A DNA stretch of 5,823 nt from Thermoplasmata archaeon (GTDB lineage Archaea > Thermoplasmatota > Thermoplasmata > Thermoplasmatales > Thermoplasmataceae): the NCBI GenBank assembly GCA_021811505.1, contig JAJZOM010000263.1, forward strand, positions 1-5,823, written 5' to 3'. The notes under the pieces were generated by a model that was given only the letters and a program-made list of their open reading frames with translations, did not search any database and was not told where the DNA came from. Position numbers and translations under genes: made by a program. Each line of letters begins with the position of its first letter. Within the stretch, counting starts at the first letter, position 1. This document shows, in pieces, positions 4,787 to 5,823 of this stretch.

Positions 4787-5823
4787 CTATTTTGTATCGT
4801 CTCTCACTTCCCTGTTTATTGTTCCCTGGGATTTCATTTTTTCAATTTCTTCCCTGGAAAAATTCAGGGATTCGAGAATCTCGTCGGTGTCTTCTCCAAG
4901 CATTGGAGGAGCCCTGCTGACCTTCCCAGGCGTTCTTGAAAGCTTGAACGGTGTGCCCAGCATAGGTATTTCTCCGTAGGGACCAGACACCTTTGTTACC
5001 ATTCCTCTCTGTTTGATTTGTTCACTGTTTACGGCATCTCCAACGGTATTTATTGGGGCAGCAGGTATGCCTGCCTCATGAAGCTTGTCAAAAAGTTGTG
5101 CGACAGTCATTGTGCTGAATGTTCTGTTAAGATCTGGAACAAGCTGGTCCCTGTTCCTAACCCTCAGCACATTACTGGAAAAAAGAGGATTAGTCATAAG
5201 ATCTTCCCTGCCTATGCACTTACAAAACTCCCCCCATAGTTTTTCAGTTCCAACCGCTATTGCCATATATCCATCTGATGCTTCGAATACCTGATATGGC
5301 GAAATACTGGAGTGGGCTGATCCAAGCTTTTTGGGATTGGTTCCGGTTGCAAAGTAGCTGAAAGCTTGATGGGTCAGTATCATGAAGTTTCCGTCGAGCA
5401 TCGACATGTCGATATACTGCCCTTCATGGCTCTCCTTTCTCTCGTAGAGAGCGGATATTATCGCTATGTCCGCGAACATTCCTGAGGTTATGTCAGCAAT
5501 AGGAACACCGAATTTCATTGGCGGCCTGCCTTCCTCCCCGTTTATGCTCATAAGCCCGCTGCTCGCAAGAACTGTAAGGTCGTATCCCGGCCAGTTTTTT
5601 TGTGGACCGGTCTGGCCATACCCCGAGAGACTGCAATATATTATTCCGGGATTCATTTCCTTCACTGTTCCAAAATCGAATCCGAGTTTTTCCATGGTTC
5701 CCGGCCTGAAGTTTTCTATAAGAACGTCTGCAGTTTTCACCAGTCTTTCGAAAACTTCCTTTCCCTGATCGCTTTTCAGGTCCAGTGCAATACTCCTCTT
5801 ATTTCTGTTTGCGCTCAGGAAAT
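4787..5823 (-). CDS. Family III acyl-CoA transferase (CaiB/BaiF type), N-terminus beyond the window (5' partial)
   Basis: The visible 344 residues run off the right edge; family proteins are usually about 390-410 residues, so roughly 50 N-terminal residues are missing. The first visible residues (FLSANRNKRSIALDL) match the conserved NRNKRSI-x-LDL block, followed by ADVLIENFRPG, YCSLSGYGQTGP, PGYDLTVLASSG and Q-Y-I-D-M-S-M-L-D. The Asp of SMLD (codon at 5393-5395) aligns with the catalytic Asp of formyl-CoA transferase (Asp169), which forms a mixed anhydride with the acyl group. The C-terminal LGEDTDEILESLNFS block is also typical. These cytoplasmic enzymes move CoA between carboxylic acids; relatives handle carnitine, bile acids, oxalate, benzylsuccinate and mesaconyl-type acids, and a related branch racemises 2-methylacyl-CoA. 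The donor and acceptor cannot be inferred here. Its position opposite the thiolase-like/DUF35 pair suggests it activates or recycles acids for the same pathway. A GTG at 5740 is internal, not the start. Confidence 0.92.
   Translation of the reverse strand, partial: FLSANRNKRSIALDLKSDQGKEVFERLVKTADVLIENFRPGTMEKLGFDFGTVKEMNPGIIYCSLSGYGQTGPQKNWPGYDLTVLASSGLMSINGEEGRPPMKFGVPIADITSGMFADIAIISALYERKESHEGQYIDMSMLDGNFMILTHQAFSYFATGTNPKKLGSAHSSISPYQVFEASDGYMAIAVGTEKLWGEFCKCIGREDLMTNPLFSSNVLRVRNRDQLVPDLNRTFSTMTVAQLFDKLHEAGIPAAPINTVGDAVNSEQIKQRGMVTKVSGPYGEIPMLGTPFKLSRTPGKVSRAPPMLGEDTDEILESLNFSREEIEKMKSQGTINREVRDDTK

Noticed and set aside
4837..4842. Run of six T on the plus strand as terminator for the DUF35 transcript
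   Set aside because: Archaeal termination can use T-rich tracts, but this run is short, lies in the converging gene and has no other support.
5738..5740. GTG as start of the CoA-transferase
   Set aside because: The frame stays open upstream to the window edge and encodes the conserved NRNKRSIALDL block of the family, so the GTG is an internal Val codon.

Overview
The window reads as a compact piece of an archaeal chromosome, most likely from the Thermoplasmata (inference). The pointers are an archaeal-type RNA 2'-phosphotransferase with an N-terminal zinc ribbon, a thiolase-like/DUF35 gene pair of the kind common in archaea, heavy use of AGA/AGG and ATA codons, and AT-rich TATA-like boxes about 25 bases before start codons (the leaderless pattern). 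A Shine-Dalgarno site is clear only at an internal operon gene. Base composition looks moderate and even, with no visible insertion sequence, tRNA, CRISPR array or phage gene.

Layout. (1) Positions 1-858, plus strand: the last 37 codons of a probable ribose-phosphate pyrophosphokinase, overlapping by ATGA a KptA/Tpt1-family RNA 2'-phosphotransferase. (2) Positions 855-2516, minus strand: an old-yellow-enzyme-type iron-sulfur flavoprotein whose stop codon shares the palindrome CTAG with the kptA stop. (3) A 77-base divergent intergenic region. (4) Positions 2594-4783, plus strand: an SDR oxidoreductase, then, behind its own TATA-like box, a thiolase-fold protein overlapping by ATGA a DUF35 zinc-ribbon/OB-fold protein. 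(5) Positions 4787-5823, minus strand: a family III (CaiB/BaiF) CoA-transferase that runs off the right edge, converging on the DUF35 gene with a 3-base gap.

The five genes from 855 onward look like an acyl-CoA module: a CoA-transferase to activate an acid, an ene-reductase flavoprotein, an SDR to interconvert a hydroxyl and a keto group, and a thiolase-like/DUF35 complex to cleave or form a C-C bond. The substrate cannot be read from the sequence. The most unusual point is that the thiolase-like protein has Ser79 where thiolases carry the nucleophilic Cys, while both downstream catalytic-type histidine motifs are kept. The flavoprotein is also short and appears to lack a canonical NAD(P)H-binding half, and the KptA protein departs from consensus at several active-site motifs. 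Every gene longer than 90 codons is accounted for, and no gene-free stretch exceeds 77 bases.
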